DNA of 64,000 bases, from positions 22,501 to 86,500 of the forward strand of contig NZ_CP080623.1 of the NCBI RefSeq assembly GCF_019599045.1, written 5' to 3'. The DNA comes from Roseovarius sp. SCSIO 43702 (lineage in GTDB: Bacteria > Pseudomonadota > Alphaproteobacteria > Rhodobacterales > Rhodobacteraceae). This document shows, in pieces, positions 1 to 8,306 of the stretch. A program made the translations under genes and the position numbers. The notes below the pieces were generated by a model. It was not told where the DNA came from and ran no database searches. It worked only from the letters and a program-made list of their open reading frames with translations. Positions within the stretch are counted from its first letter, which is position 1. Every line of letters begins with the position of its first letter.

Positions 1-487
1 GTTTGTTGTGCTTCTGGTTTCATAAGAAACCGGAAACCGTCCAAACAGTGAAGCTGACACTAGATCATCGGGTTGCCCCTACTAGCGCGACATATGTGCA
101 GTTGTTGTCCATCGAATGAACCAAACCGCCCACATATCTCTTCAGATACCATCGATTTCAAAGAGCGTGAGAGACAAAATCAACCGGATGCGCCACTTGC
201 TTTTTGGCGCGCCCCGCCTCATCGATCTCTCTTTTGTTTTGTCCGCCTCGTTGCCGTCTGGCCCGTCTGGCGCCCCGTTGTGCGCCTCAGCGCCGCCGGT
301 GAGGGGGTATTTACGGTTTGGACCCGTGACCCGCAACCCCTTTTTTCACCAAACGATGCATTTTTTTGATTTTTCCGGTTTTTCCAATGAAATTAGGGGT
401 TTGCTTGCCAAGAGTTGCGCGAATGGTCAGCGACTTGGAATTTTGTTGCCCAAGGATCGGGGTGGAAATCGGCCTTTTTGACGTCGC

Positions 488-505
488 CTGGGGACTTATC
501 CCCAG
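488..505. repeat. palindrome with DnaA-box-like core
   Basis: CTGGGGACTTATCCCCAG has perfect 7-base arms around CTTA. It contains TTATCCCCA (496-504), one mismatch from the consensus DnaA box TTATCCACA. It has no T-run after it, so it is a poor intrinsic terminator. It directly abuts a GANTC cluster. A DnaA-binding role is inference; a simple RNA hairpin at the end of the minus-strand operon is the alternative. Confidence 0.45.
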
Positions 506-594
506 AATCCGGCGTGGAATCTCCTGTGCGCGGCCCGGAATCAGGTCATCGAGTCGCGACTCGGTCCGAAATCCCCGACTCGGCCGGCCGATTC
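505..594. promoter_or_regulatory. cluster of seven GANTC (CcrM) sites
   Basis: GANTC occurs at 505-509, 517-521, 538-542, 551-555, 558-562, 577-581 and 590-594: seven sites in 90 bases, against roughly one per 256 bases expected at random. The methyltransferase that would modify them is encoded in this window (49332-50447). In alphaproteobacteria GANTC methylation marks replication passage and controls GcrA/CtrA-type promoters. Whether this cluster is an origin element, a promoter or something else is not shown by sequence alone. Confidence 0.6.
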
Positions 595-604
595 CGTCGG
601 TGGT

Positions 605-1315
605 TCAGCGTTTATGGATGACCGCGATCTGGTCTTTGCGGTGCTTCTGATAGAGCGCGGGCAGGAGGATGCAGCCCGAGATATCAGGAATGAGCGCGTT
701 GAACGCCTCGGCCACGGCCGGATCGGAGTGGCTGAACCGGCGATCGTCCAGGAATGAGCGAAACAGGGCCGCCGTCTTGGTGATACCGGCGCGCTCGTAG
801 GTTTCGGGCTGCCAGCGCAGATCCTCGATCACATAGAGGCCGCCCGATGTCAGCCTGGGGAAGATCTCGAGGAAGGCATTCTGCTGGTGATGCGACGCGT
901 GGCTTGCATCGTCGAGCACGATGTCGAGCGCGCCGTCGATCTCCTGCATCGACGCGGCGATCTCGGCCGGGTTCTCCATGTCGCAACGATGGAAGGTGAA
1001 GCGGTCATGCTTGAACCAGGAAAAGTCGGAAACATCGAGGCCGTGAATCTGGGCCTTGGGGAAATAGTCCATCCACATGCGGATCGACGGCAGGTCACCG
1101 GTTTCCCGGTCGGCGTCCATCCCGTGTTCCGGTCCGCCAATGAGAAGCCCCATCTCGAGGAACGCGATCTTGCGCTGCCGATAGGGGTGGAACAGCATAT
1201 GGTAGAACTCGGTATAGCGGTGCTTGGCGCTGCCCTTGTCCGACCCGTAGTGATCGGCGAGATCGGTCAGGTTCATGTTCTTCGGGTTCGATTTCGCGGG
1301 TCCTGCATCAAGCAT
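605..1315 (-). CDS. class I SAM-dependent methyltransferase, sugar-modifying type
   Basis: A 236-residue protein with the N-terminal signature LADHYGSDKGS...HRYTEFYHMLF followed by FLEMGLLIGG, typical of the macrocin/mycinamicin O-methyltransferase-like family that methylates sugars. IDGALDIVLDDASHASHHQQ is the metal/substrate-binding segment of that family, and GGLYVIEDL follows. The ATG at 1315 is chosen because GGAG overlaps the stop of the upstream gene 11 bases away; a second ATG at 1276 is possible. It is the last gene of a four-gene minus-strand operon (gap of 8 bases from the glycosyltransferase). It probably methylates a surface glycan made by its neighbours; the exact substrate cannot be read from sequence. 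Confidence 0.75.
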   Translation of the reverse strand: MLDAGPAKSNPKNMNLTDLADHYGSDKGSAKHRYTEFYHMLFHPYRQRKIAFLEMGLLIGGPEHGMDADRETGDLPSIRMWMDYFPKAQIHGLDVSDFSWFKHDRFTFHRCDMENPAEIAASMQEIDGALDIVLDDASHASHHQQNAFLEIFPRLTSGGLYVIEDLRWQPETYERAGITKTAALFRSFLDDRRFSHSDPAVAEAFNALIPDISGCILLPALYQKHRKDQIAVIHKR

Positions 1316-1323
1316 TTCGCGTC

Positions 1324-2187
1324 TCACTCCACGTCGGCGGTGTCGCGCACCACGGATTTCTCGGGGATGGGGGCCTCGCGTGGGTCGATGCCATGCTTCT
1401 TGAGAAGATCGTCGAGCAACCCTCCCTCGGTCGGCAGCCCCTCGGGAAGGCTTGTCAGGTAGGCACGCAGACGGCGGCCATAGAGATGGATCGAGGTGGT
1501 CTTGTCGGTCAGATACGTCCCGACTGTTTCCCGGTGCCCCGGCTTGACCAATTGGCGCCGCTTCTGGAACGGGACCGGGTAGAGCACTTCGCGCGGAAAC
1601 GCGTGTTCGACTTCTCCGGTCTCCTTGAGCCACGCGGTCACCGCATGTGGCCCCCACACGCCCCAGGGCAGCTCGCTCACGTGGACGGGATCGCCCTCGT
1701 CGATGCGCGCCTGCAGCTTCTCGCGCGCGCGGCCGGTATACCAGAAGGGAATGCCATATTCGTCTTCCGTCATCTCAAGCAGGCCGGCGAGCGCCGGGCT
1801 GTCCTGAGGAAGACCGAGCACGCCGCCGTTCAACAGGTTCTGGGATTCCCAACCCACGTAGTGCCCCGTCTCCGTCTCGAACGGTCGCATGCAATAGGCA
1901 TCGGTATCGGCCCAGATCGTGCGGTCGTGTTTCGTCAGCAGATGATAGCGGAACACGTCCGAGAAAAGCGCCACGCTTCCGGTGCGGCCGTGCTGAACGA
2001 ACTCGTCCCGGACAAGCACCTCGTTGCCGTGGACGACGTCGGCGCCCTCTGGCACACGCTCGACCGTGCCGTAATGATAGAGCGTGACCTCGTGGCCGGC
2101 GTCGAGAAAGGATTTGACGCAAAGCTGCTCGACATAGCTCAGGGGGCCTTCGACCCACAGCATTGCAATCCGCGGAAGTTTCTTCAT
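1324..2187 (-). CDS. glycosyltransferase with DXD motif (GT32-like)
   Basis: A 287-residue protein. The N-terminus MKKLPRIAMLWVEGPLSYVEQL and the block FSDVFRYHLLTKHDRTIWADTDAYC, which carries the metal-binding DxD, resemble capsular/alpha-1,4-type glycosyltransferases of the GT32 group. NGGVLGLP is the matching acceptor-side segment. A longer frame begins 30 codons upstream, but the ATG at 2187 starts the recognisable domain. It lies 144 bases downstream of the sulfotransferase and 8 bases upstream of the methyltransferase. It probably adds a sugar to an extracellular or capsular polymer; donor and acceptor are unknown. Confidence 0.7.
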   Translation of the reverse strand: MKKLPRIAMLWVEGPLSYVEQLCVKSFLDAGHEVTLYHYGTVERVPEGADVVHGNEVLVRDEFVQHGRTGSVALFSDVFRYHLLTKHDRTIWADTDAYCMRPFETETGHYVGWESQNLLNGGVLGLPQDSPALAGLLEMTEDEYGIPFWYTGRAREKLQARIDEGDPVHVSELPWGVWGPHAVTAWLKETGEVEHAFPREVLYPVPFQKRRQLVKPGHRETVGTYLTDKTTSIHLYGRRLRAYLTSLPEGLPTEGGLLDDLLKKHGIDPREAPIPEKSVVRDTADVE

Positions 2188-2331
2188 TGGCTCGTCTTTC
2201 TGCCTGATGGCGACCGTTGACCGGCCTTGTAACTTGGTTTCGAGTTTATCCACCGCGCTTATTTGCGGCAATCTCAATCCTTCGGCACACTGGCAGACCG
2301 GATTGCATGAGACCGGCGCGCAACAGCGCGC

Positions 2332-3264
2332 TCAGGGAGAGAGGATCGTCACGCCGGGTCGCGTTCGGATCTCGGCGCAATCCGCGTCATACATCCGGGT
2401 CAGGTGGGCCCGCTCGCTCGGCTCCCAAGGATCATATCCCGGATACTCGGGGCCGCGCGGGTATCTCTCCTGTATCTCCACCCTCTGCGCCAGCGCGGCA
2501 TCACCGCCGGAGCGTTCGATGGCCATGAGGATCTCCTGAACCGCGCGGTGACTGGCCGAGGGGCGGCTTCGGCTGCGCTTGGGCACCGCCAGATCGTCCA
2601 CGTCAATTCCCGGTCCACACAGGTTGCCGATGATGGTGGACGACAGATCACCGAAATCCTCGTGTCGCCAGAGCGTGAGATGAGCATCGGGGAACGCCTC
2701 GCGGACCACATCTATGAACGGGGTCCAGCTTGGCACCTTTGAGAGAACCTGTCGCTTCATCTGGGCCTCGGGGAAAACCCGCTCGCCCGAGGCGGAGCGC
2801 AGGAATTCGACGTAGGTAGAGGCGAAGAAGTCCGCATAGTTGCGAATGGCCAGATGAACCTCGCGCACGGGGAAAGGGATGTTCTCGGCAAAGCCCGTTA
2901 CCAGCTTGTTGCGCCAGCGATAGATCAGCCCGCGTCGCACGCAGTGGCCGCTGTGGCCCGCCATGTTCTCGTCCGAAAGGATGACTCGCTCACCGGGGCC
3001 GGCATCGATCTTGCCGAAGAATTCGGCCGTCAGCACCGCGAGTTCCTCGTCAGTTATCTTGGGATCGAAATCCAGCCCCAGCTTCTCGTAGCAGTTGAGC
3101 TGCACCGGAACGGTGTATTCCTTGCGGACATCACGATGATGGACATAGTGCACACCGCTTTTCTTCAGACGCCCGGCGTTCCGCTTGAGCCGGCCCTGGA
3201 TGAAGCTCGTCGCCGTCTTGTGGACGCCACCATGCACGACGACATAGGGGAGCTCGCCGGCCAT
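2332..3264 (-). CDS. sulfotransferase family protein
   Basis: A 310-residue protein with an N-terminal phosphosulfate-binding loop, VVHGGVHKTATSFIQ (residues about 8-22), the typical start of PAPS-dependent sulfotransferases. LSDENMAG and VHLAIRNYADFFASTYVEF match the second PAPS-binding region (conserved Arg/Ser area). It follows the hydrolase-glycosyltransferase fusion by only 6 bases, so the two are surely co-transcribed. It is likely to sulfate a surface polysaccharide, and the operon's methyltransferase and glycosyltransferase support that. A second, different sulfotransferase of this type is at 11758-12771. Confidence 0.75.
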   Translation of the reverse strand: MAGELPYVVVHGGVHKTATSFIQGRLKRNAGRLKKSGVHYVHHRDVRKEYTVPVQLNCYEKLGLDFDPKITDEELAVLTAEFFGKIDAGPGERVILSDENMAGHSGHCVRRGLIYRWRNKLVTGFAENIPFPVREVHLAIRNYADFFASTYVEFLRSASGERVFPEAQMKRQVLSKVPSWTPFIDVVREAFPDAHLTLWRHEDFGDLSSTIIGNLCGPGIDVDDLAVPKRSRSRPSASHRAVQEILMAIERSGGDAALAQRVEIQERYPRGPEYPGYDPWEPSERAHLTRMYDADCAEIRTRPGVTILSP

Positions 3265-3270
3265 GGGCCA

Positions 3271-5319
3271 TCAGCCCTCGATCAGTTCGGGCGCAGCATT
3301 GATCCGGCTGATCTTGTCACGGAACTCGTCCCAGCCCTCGCGCGCCTTCAACTCCTCGATCTTCGCCCGATGCCAGGCGCAGGCTTCCGCATGAAGCCGC
3401 GCCAGCGTTTCGTCTTTCATCAGCTTGGTGAATTCGCGCCGAAGACCGGGCAGACGCGCATGCAGGCTCGTGTCGGTGGTGGAGTTGAAATTCATGTTCT
3501 CCCAATACGAGACGCCCTGGTCGTCGTTCACGTGATTGGTGCGTCCACGATCGCGCTTGACGAGAAAGCTGTCGACCGAGCGGACCGCGTAATGATGCAT
3601 CCGGACGAGATCGTGGGTGAACCCGTCCCATGCCTTCCATCCGCCATCGAGATAGGCGGAGGGCATCGGCTGACCCCCGCCATCGACCCAGGCCACGTCG
3701 CCGCGGTCGACGTGATAGGCGGGCCGGTGGATCTTGAGGCGCTCGAAACGCTCTGTGTTGCGCGCCAGGGTTTTCATGCCCTGCGCGCGGAAGTTCGGAA
3801 ACTCGAACTCGCCGCAGCACCGGTCGAACTGCTCGACGACGAAACCCTCCTCGTATTCCAGCCGGCCACTATTGCCGAAGAGCTTCCAGCAGACCGAGAT
3901 GCCATCGGCCTCGCCCACCGCCGCGAAAAGGTCATCGAGCCGCCCCTTGCCCACCCGGACGTTGAGAAACTCGTCGCAATCGGCACAGATCAGCCAATCG
4001 GCGTTCTTGTAGACCTCTTCCTTCGTCGCCGCCCGGAGCGCCGACCGCTGCGGGCTGCCACCCTTCTTGAAGGGATTGTCACGATGCTGCGCGAGACCCA
4101 GTTCTTCCAGACGCTGTGCGATCTTGTCGGTGCCGTCGTCGCAGTCATTCGTGTAAATCAGGAAATCGGTGAAGCCGATGGACCGGTTGAACGCGACCCA
4201 TTCCAACATGAACGGCCCCTCGTTCTTCATCGTTGTCACGATGAGGCGGCTTCCCTTGCCCTGCTTCGCCGGTGCCTTGCCGCCTGCGTTGGCGGGCGCC
4301 ACGATCTGGCAATCATGGGTGGGCGGCTTCATCTTCTTGGCGATCTTCGGGCCCGGTGGAATCTTGGCCTCCGTGGGCAGTTCGGTGATCTCGGGCTTGG
4401 CCTTCTCGGACGGCGCTTCGGCCTCGGCGCCGATCTCTGCCTTGGCCTTCCTGCGAAGGCGGCGGCGGAAGCTCTTGTCGAAATGCGTGGCCAGGTCTTC
4501 GCGCCCCTTCTCGCGGAAATAGTTCGAGACGGCCCCGCGATACCACGGAAGGTTCCGGCGCGCACGGTAGAGACGATAGAACTCCTCCTCGGTCAGCTCA
4601 TCAAAGATGGCGTGCCGCATGACGGGTTTCAGCGCGTCGATCTTGCGCAGGAAAACGGCCGTCTTGTGCTGCGAGAACCAGCACTTGAAAATGCTGATGT
4701 TATCGCCCGCAAGGCGATCCACATGCTTCTGATCGAGCTCGTGATAGGGATCGTAGAAGACGTTCACGCGCCCCGCCGAGCCGGTGAGCGCGGCCGCATC
4801 GCCCATTGGTAGCGTCCAGTCTTGCCGCTGTCCCTTTTCGTAGCGCGTTTCCCACGGCACGAGCGCCGGATCGAGCGTGGTCTGCGGATTGACCGTGATC
4901 ACATGGGCGCCGGGAACGTAGGATGAATAGGCAAGCGCCGCGTAGCCACCCATCGACACGCCCGCGAAGATGACGCGCTCGTAGCCCTCGAAGAAACCCT
5001 CGCCCACCAGCTTCTCGAAACGCTCCATGAGGCCCGCATCGCGATACCAGTCCGAGACATGAGCAAGGACGCCCAGATGGGCGAGCCCCTCGTCTTGCGC
5101 GAACTTGTAAGCCCAAGGCTCGCGCGCGGGGTCTTCGTTGTTCACGTTTGACAAGTTGTCGAATGTCACAAGGAGCCGGTCGCTCTTGCGCTGGGCGAAA
5201 AGGAGGCTGTGGCGGAGCGACTTGATGAGAAAGCCCTCGCCCTCGGCGCCTGGGCGCAAATCCTCGAACCAACGCGGATTTGCCTGCGACTCGTCGTCTT
5301 CGTTCTCGTCTGACGCCAT
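3271..5319 (-). CDS. two-domain alpha/beta-hydrolase and glycosyltransferase fusion
   Basis: A 682-residue protein. Residues about 45-270 look like an alpha/beta-hydrolase: VIFAGVSMGGYAALAYSS has the nucleophile elbow GxSxGG at about 119-124, and a conserved His lies in WFSQHKT near 215. Residues 285-355 form a charged Ala/Lys/Pro linker. From about 357 a glycosyltransferase 2/92-like domain begins with LIVTTMKNEGPFMLEWV and has the acidic metal site CADCDEF at about 445-451. The ATG at 5319 (MASDENEDD) is chosen; the frame stays open 27 codons further without a family-like sequence. It heads the four-gene operon. A cytoplasmic enzyme that both acylates/deacylates and glycosylates a glycan is plausible but inferred. 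Confidence 0.7.
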   Translation of the reverse strand: MASDENEDDESQANPRWFEDLRPGAEGEGFLIKSLRHSLLFAQRKSDRLLVTFDNLSNVNNEDPAREPWAYKFAQDEGLAHLGVLAHVSDWYRDAGLMERFEKLVGEGFFEGYERVIFAGVSMGGYAALAYSSYVPGAHVITVNPQTTLDPALVPWETRYEKGQRQDWTLPMGDAAALTGSAGRVNVFYDPYHELDQKHVDRLAGDNISIFKCWFSQHKTAVFLRKIDALKPVMRHAIFDELTEEEFYRLYRARRNLPWYRGAVSNYFREKGREDLATHFDKSFRRRLRRKAKAEIGAEAEAPSEKAKPEITELPTEAKIPPGPKIAKKMKPPTHDCQIVAPANAGGKAPAKQGKGSRLIVTTMKNEGPFMLEWVAFNRSIGFTDFLIYTNDCDDGTDKIAQRLEELGLAQHRDNPFKKGGSPQRSALRAATKEEVYKNADWLICADCDEFLNVRVGKGRLDDLFAAVGEADGISVCWKLFGNSGRLEYEEGFVVEQFDRCCGEFEFPNFRAQGMKTLARNTERFERLKIHRPAYHVDRGDVAWVDGGGQPMPSAYLDGGWKAWDGFTHDLVRMHHYAVRSVDSFLVKRDRGRTNHVNDDQGVSYWENMNFNSTTDTSLHARLPGLRREFTKLMKDETLARLHAEACAWHRAKIEELKAREGWDEFRDKISRINAAPELIEG

Positions 5320-5427
5320 CTCGTGACTGCCTGCTTCTTTCCTCGGCGCATTGGCAGTGCGTCCGCCCACGCTCTTTGCCGGCCAGTATAGGCGGAGCAC
5401 CCGAAACTTCGCAACGGCGGAACCGGA

Positions 5428-6372
5428 TCACCCTTGTTTTTTCGTTACTGTGCGCAATATGCATCGACCGATACACGCCCCGGCGCGACCGTCGGTCACG
5501 ATCAGCCCGGTCGCGATAACAGCGAAACCGAGCATCGCGTCCGGACCTATATGCTCGCCCAGCAGGACCGAGCCGAGGAGGATGGCGAAGGGCGGGATCA
5601 TCAGCGTCACGAGCATCAGGTTCGCCGCCCCTGCGCGGGCGAGGATCGCGAAATAGAGCATGTAGGCCATGGCGGTCGAGAACACCGCGATGCCTGCCAG
5701 CGCGCCCCAGGTCTCGGGCGCCAGAGAGAGGCGCGGCACACCGTCAACCGAGAGAACCAGGGGGATCATGATGATCGTGCTACCGCACAACATGCCGAAG
5801 GCGTTCACGACAGGCGGTTGGTCCGCGAGGCGGGTCTTGGCCCAGACGCTTGCCAGCGCGTAGGACAATGCCGCGCCCAGCACCGCGAGCTGTGCGAGGC
5901 TGCGCAGCGACATCGCGGTCAGCGCCTCGGCTCCCATGATGACGGCCACCCCTGCCACCCCCAGCACCGCGCCCGCGATCTTGCGCGGCAAAAGCGGCTC
6001 GTCGGCCAGCAGGAGCCCCGCGAGAACCGCGCCGAAAACCGCCGTTGTCGCGTTGAGGATCGAGGCAAGCCCGCCCGTGATCTCGGTCTGCCCCCAGAAG
6101 ATGAGTGAAAACGGGATGGCGTTGTTGAGCGCACCCATCACCAGGTAGGCACCCCAGACCCGCGCACCCCTCGGCAGGCGCAAGCCACGCCACCGCTGCA
6201 CACCATAGAGTACCGGCAGCGCCCAACCGACCCGGTGCAACGTGATGGTAAGCGGGGGCACCTCACGCAGCGCCACCTCGGCAAAGAAGAAGGAGCCACC
6301 CCAGACAAGGGCAAGCAGCACCAGCATCGCGGCAGCCACGGGGTCGATCCTGGGAGAAATCAAAGGCGTCAT
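5428..6372 (-). CDS. EamA/DMT-family inner-membrane transporter
   Basis: A 314-residue protein with about ten hydrophobic segments in two homologous halves of about 130 residues. The opening AMLVLLALVWGGSFFFAEVAL is the standard EamA repeat start, and LGAALSYALASVWAKTRL begins the second half. This family exports small metabolites or amino acids across the inner membrane; substrate cannot be assigned. AAAGG lies upstream of the ATG. The C-terminal tail after the last helix (GRAGACIGRCILRTVTKKQG) is unusually long and cysteine-containing. It stands alone between the glycan operon and the Trm112/LON pair. Confidence 0.85.
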   Translation of the reverse strand: MTPLISPRIDPVAAAMLVLLALVWGGSFFFAEVALREVPPLTITLHRVGWALPVLYGVQRWRGLRLPRGARVWGAYLVMGALNNAIPFSLIFWGQTEITGGLASILNATTAVFGAVLAGLLLADEPLLPRKIAGAVLGVAGVAVIMGAEALTAMSLRSLAQLAVLGAALSYALASVWAKTRLADQPPVVNAFGMLCGSTIIMIPLVLSVDGVPRLSLAPETWGALAGIAVFSTAMAYMLYFAILARAGAANLMLVTLMIPPFAILLGSVLLGEHIGPDAMLGFAVIATGLIVTDGRAGACIGRCILRTVTKKQG

Positions 6373-6428
6373 GCGCCTTTTCTAGCCAAGGTTCGCATTG
6401 ATGCGACCCGGATCATGCGCAAGCCGGC

Positions 6429-6626
6429 TCAATCCGACAGGCGGCGCGCCTCTTCGATAAGAAGAACCGGGATACCGTCGCGGATCGGATAGGCCAGGTC
6501 GGCGTTGCGGCTGATGAGTTCCTGCGCTTCGGCATCGTATTCGAGAACCGCGTGAGTCTTGGGACAGACGAGCGCCTCGAGCATGCGGCGATCGAACCGG
6601 CCTTGAGCATCGTCGGCGTCGCTCAT
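6429..6626 (-). CDS. Trm112-like small zinc-ribbon protein
   Basis: A 65-residue protein: [19 protein letters not shown]...[28 protein letters not shown] is the Trm112/YcaR pattern, in which the central LVCP and the [14 protein letters not shown] hairpin are conserved. In eukaryotes and archaea Trm112 activates methyltransferases; bacterial homologues are less well defined. Only one of the usual zinc-ribbon cysteines is present, as in many bacterial members. Its ATG overlaps the stop of the LON-domain gene by 4 bases (ATGA), so translation is coupled. Confidence 0.8.
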   Translation of the reverse strand: MSDADDAQGRFDRRMLEALVCPKTHAVLEYDAEAQELISRNADLAYPIRDGIPVLLIEEARRLSD

Positions 6627-7267
6627 TGCATCACCTCGTCGCTCGCGCCGCCACGCAGCGCGAACTCCATCAGCGTCACCAGCGTTTCGCGCCGGGTCGC
6701 AAGCGATGGCGCCTCAAGCAGGGCCTGCTTGTCCTCGCAATCGAAGCCGAGCAGCATGGAAAGCGAGTTGATGAGCAACTCGTCATCGGCCTCCTTCAGG
6801 GAATCCCAGTCGGTCTGCAACTCCTCGGCGGCGAGGAACTGCGCGAGCAGGGCGAGGAACGCGCCCCGGTCGAACTCGGGGTCGGACTCTGACGGCCCAA
6901 GATCGCGCTCGAACCCCTCCCAGCTGACCTTGCAGCGGCGGTAGGGGGTAAATCCCTCGAGTTCTTCGAGCACGCGAAACCGCGAAATGCCGGAAAGGGT
7001 GATCATGTATCGACCGTCCTCCGTCTCGGAGAACTGCGTGACACGTCCAACGCAGCCGATCCGGTAGAGCCCCGTCTCCTCGCGGCCCGGCACCGTGACG
7101 GGCTGCACCATGCCGATCAGCCGACCGGGCGTCTTGAGGCAATCCTCGAGCATTTGCAGATAACGCGGCTCGAACAGGTGAAGCGGCAACCGCGCGCGAG
7201 GAAGCAGGAGCGCGCCCGGCAGCGGAAAGACCGGGATCACCTCGGGAAGGTCGGGTTGATGCATCAT
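6623..7267 (-). CDS. LON peptidase N-terminal-domain protein
   Basis: A 214-residue protein consisting of the LON substrate-binding domain alone: [30 protein letters not shown] at the start, then [29 protein letters not shown]. No ATPase or protease domain follows, so it is not Lon itself. These stand-alone proteins are common in alphaproteobacteria and lie, as here, between the Trm112-like gene and the thioredoxin/TPR gene. The function is unproven; a role in protein quality control is inferred from the domain and neighbours. Two ATG codons in a row (7267, 7264) both could start it. Confidence 0.8.
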   Translation of the reverse strand: MMHQPDLPEVIPVFPLPGALLLPRARLPLHLFEPRYLQMLEDCLKTPGRLIGMVQPVTVPGREETGLYRIGCVGRVTQFSETEDGRYMITLSGISRFRVLEELEGFTPYRRCKVSWEGFERDLGPSESDPEFDRGAFLALLAQFLAAEELQTDWDSLKEADDELLINSLSMLLGFDCEDKQALLEAPSLATRRETLVTLMEFALRGGASDEVMQ

Positions 7268-7294
7268 GCCCGTGAACCTAGACCGATAGGAAGG

Positions 7295-8203
7295 TCAGGC
7301 AAATATCATGGAACTGAGCCTGCGGCGGCCGCTCTGCACCACAGGATCGCTCGGCTTGAGCGCTTCGAAGATGGTGAAAAGCTGTTTCTTCGCGGCCCCG
7401 TCATTCCACTCCCGGTCGCGGCGGAAAAGTTCGAGCAGATGCTCGACAGCTCCCTCTGCGTCGCCGTTCGCGTGAAGCGCCTGCGCCAGATCGAAGCGCG
7501 CCTGGTGGTCGTCGGGGTCGGCCTCGACCGCCGCGCGCAGATCGTTCACCGGGCCTGCATCCGCGGCCTGCCGGCTGAGCGCGAGCTGCGCGTGCGCGGC
7601 CTCGATCTCGGGCGCCTTCGCGATCTCGGCGGGGGCGCCGTTCAGGATGGCCTCCGCCTGGTCCGCGTCGCCCATCGCGATGTGGGCGCGCGCCATGCCG
7701 GCGAAGGCTCGCGCGCTCTTGGGGTCTTCCTCGAGGATCGCGGCGAAAGTCTGGGCCGCATCCGACGCCGCGCCCTGATCCAGCATCTCTTCGGCCGCAT
7801 CGAGCGCATCGTCGAGCCCACCGCTCGGATCGCCACCCGCAGATTTCGCCACCCGCTCGACGAAGGCGTCGATCTCGGATTGCGGCACCGCTCCCTGGAA
7901 TCCATCGATCGGCTGCCCCTGCCAGAACGCATAGACGGTGGGGATGGATTGCACCCGGAGCTGGCCCGCGATCATCTGGTTTTCATCCACGTTGACCTTG
8001 GCCATCCGCACCGCGCCCTTGGCGCGCTGGACCGCGGCCTCGAGCTGTGGACCCAACGTCTTGCAGGGTCCGCACCACGGCGCCCAGAAGTCGACGATCA
8101 CGGGAACGGTTTGCGACGCCTCGACCACCTCGGTCATGAAATCGGCCTCGGTCACGTCCTTGATAAGGTCGTTCGCCGGTTGATTTGCGCCAAGTTCGAT
8201 CAT
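7295..8203 (-). CDS. cnoX: thioredoxin-TPR co-chaperone, CnoX/YbbN type
   Basis: A 302-residue protein with an N-terminal thioredoxin fold and active-site WCGPCK (C44, C47), followed by tetratricopeptide-like repeats from about residue 125 to the end (EDPKSARAFAGMARAHIAMGDADQAEAIL and similar). This is the CnoX/YbbN architecture: a chaperedoxin that holds unfolding clients and passes them to GroEL/DnaK. Unlike the enterobacterial protein, which has lost the first cysteine, this copy keeps both, so it may be redox-active. The ATG at 8203 is preferred: GAGAGG lies about 7 bases upstream and the thioredoxin domain starts right after; the frame continues upstream without similarity. Confidence 0.85.
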   Translation of the reverse strand: MIELGANQPANDLIKDVTEADFMTEVVEASQTVPVIVDFWAPWCGPCKTLGPQLEAAVQRAKGAVRMAKVNVDENQMIAGQLRVQSIPTVYAFWQGQPIDGFQGAVPQSEIDAFVERVAKSAGGDPSGGLDDALDAAEEMLDQGAASDAAQTFAAILEEDPKSARAFAGMARAHIAMGDADQAEAILNGAPAEIAKAPEIEAAHAQLALSRQAADAGPVNDLRAAVEADPDDHQARFDLAQALHANGDAEGAVEHLLELFRRDREWNDGAAKKQLFTIFEALKPSDPVVQSGRRRLSSMIFA

Positions 8204-8306
8204 GTTTCGCCTCTCGGATTGGGCCGTCGGATTATCCAGATTACATGGCGCAGCGTCCGCTTGGTTGCAAGGGGTGGCCTTGCTGCGGGTCCGCGCACCC
8301 GCGCCG

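Larger units (their letters stand above)
1..604. other. non-coding left edge with GANTC cluster
   Basis: I see no convincing gene here. Short open frames exist on both strands but none has a ribosome binding site plus family-like sequence. The stretch 355-410 is AT-rich, with runs of T, in a GC-rich genome. A small inverted repeat (GGTTTC-ATAA-GAAACC) lies at 16-31. The right part contains an 18-base palindrome and seven GANTC sites, listed separately. The next gene ends at 605 on the minus strand, so this region is downstream of that operon. What lies to its left is outside the window. Confidence 0.6.

Noticed and set aside
1..604. Firm call of a chromosomal oriC
   Set aside because: There is only one imperfect DnaA box and no dnaA, hemE, parAB or similar origin-linked genes nearby, so the origin idea is kept only as a finding.
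2854..4812. Long plus-strand open frame opposite the hydrolase-glycosyltransferase and sulfotransferase genes
   Set aside because: It is antisense to two recognisable genes in a GC-rich genome, where such frames are common. It has no ribosome binding site and no family-like motif.
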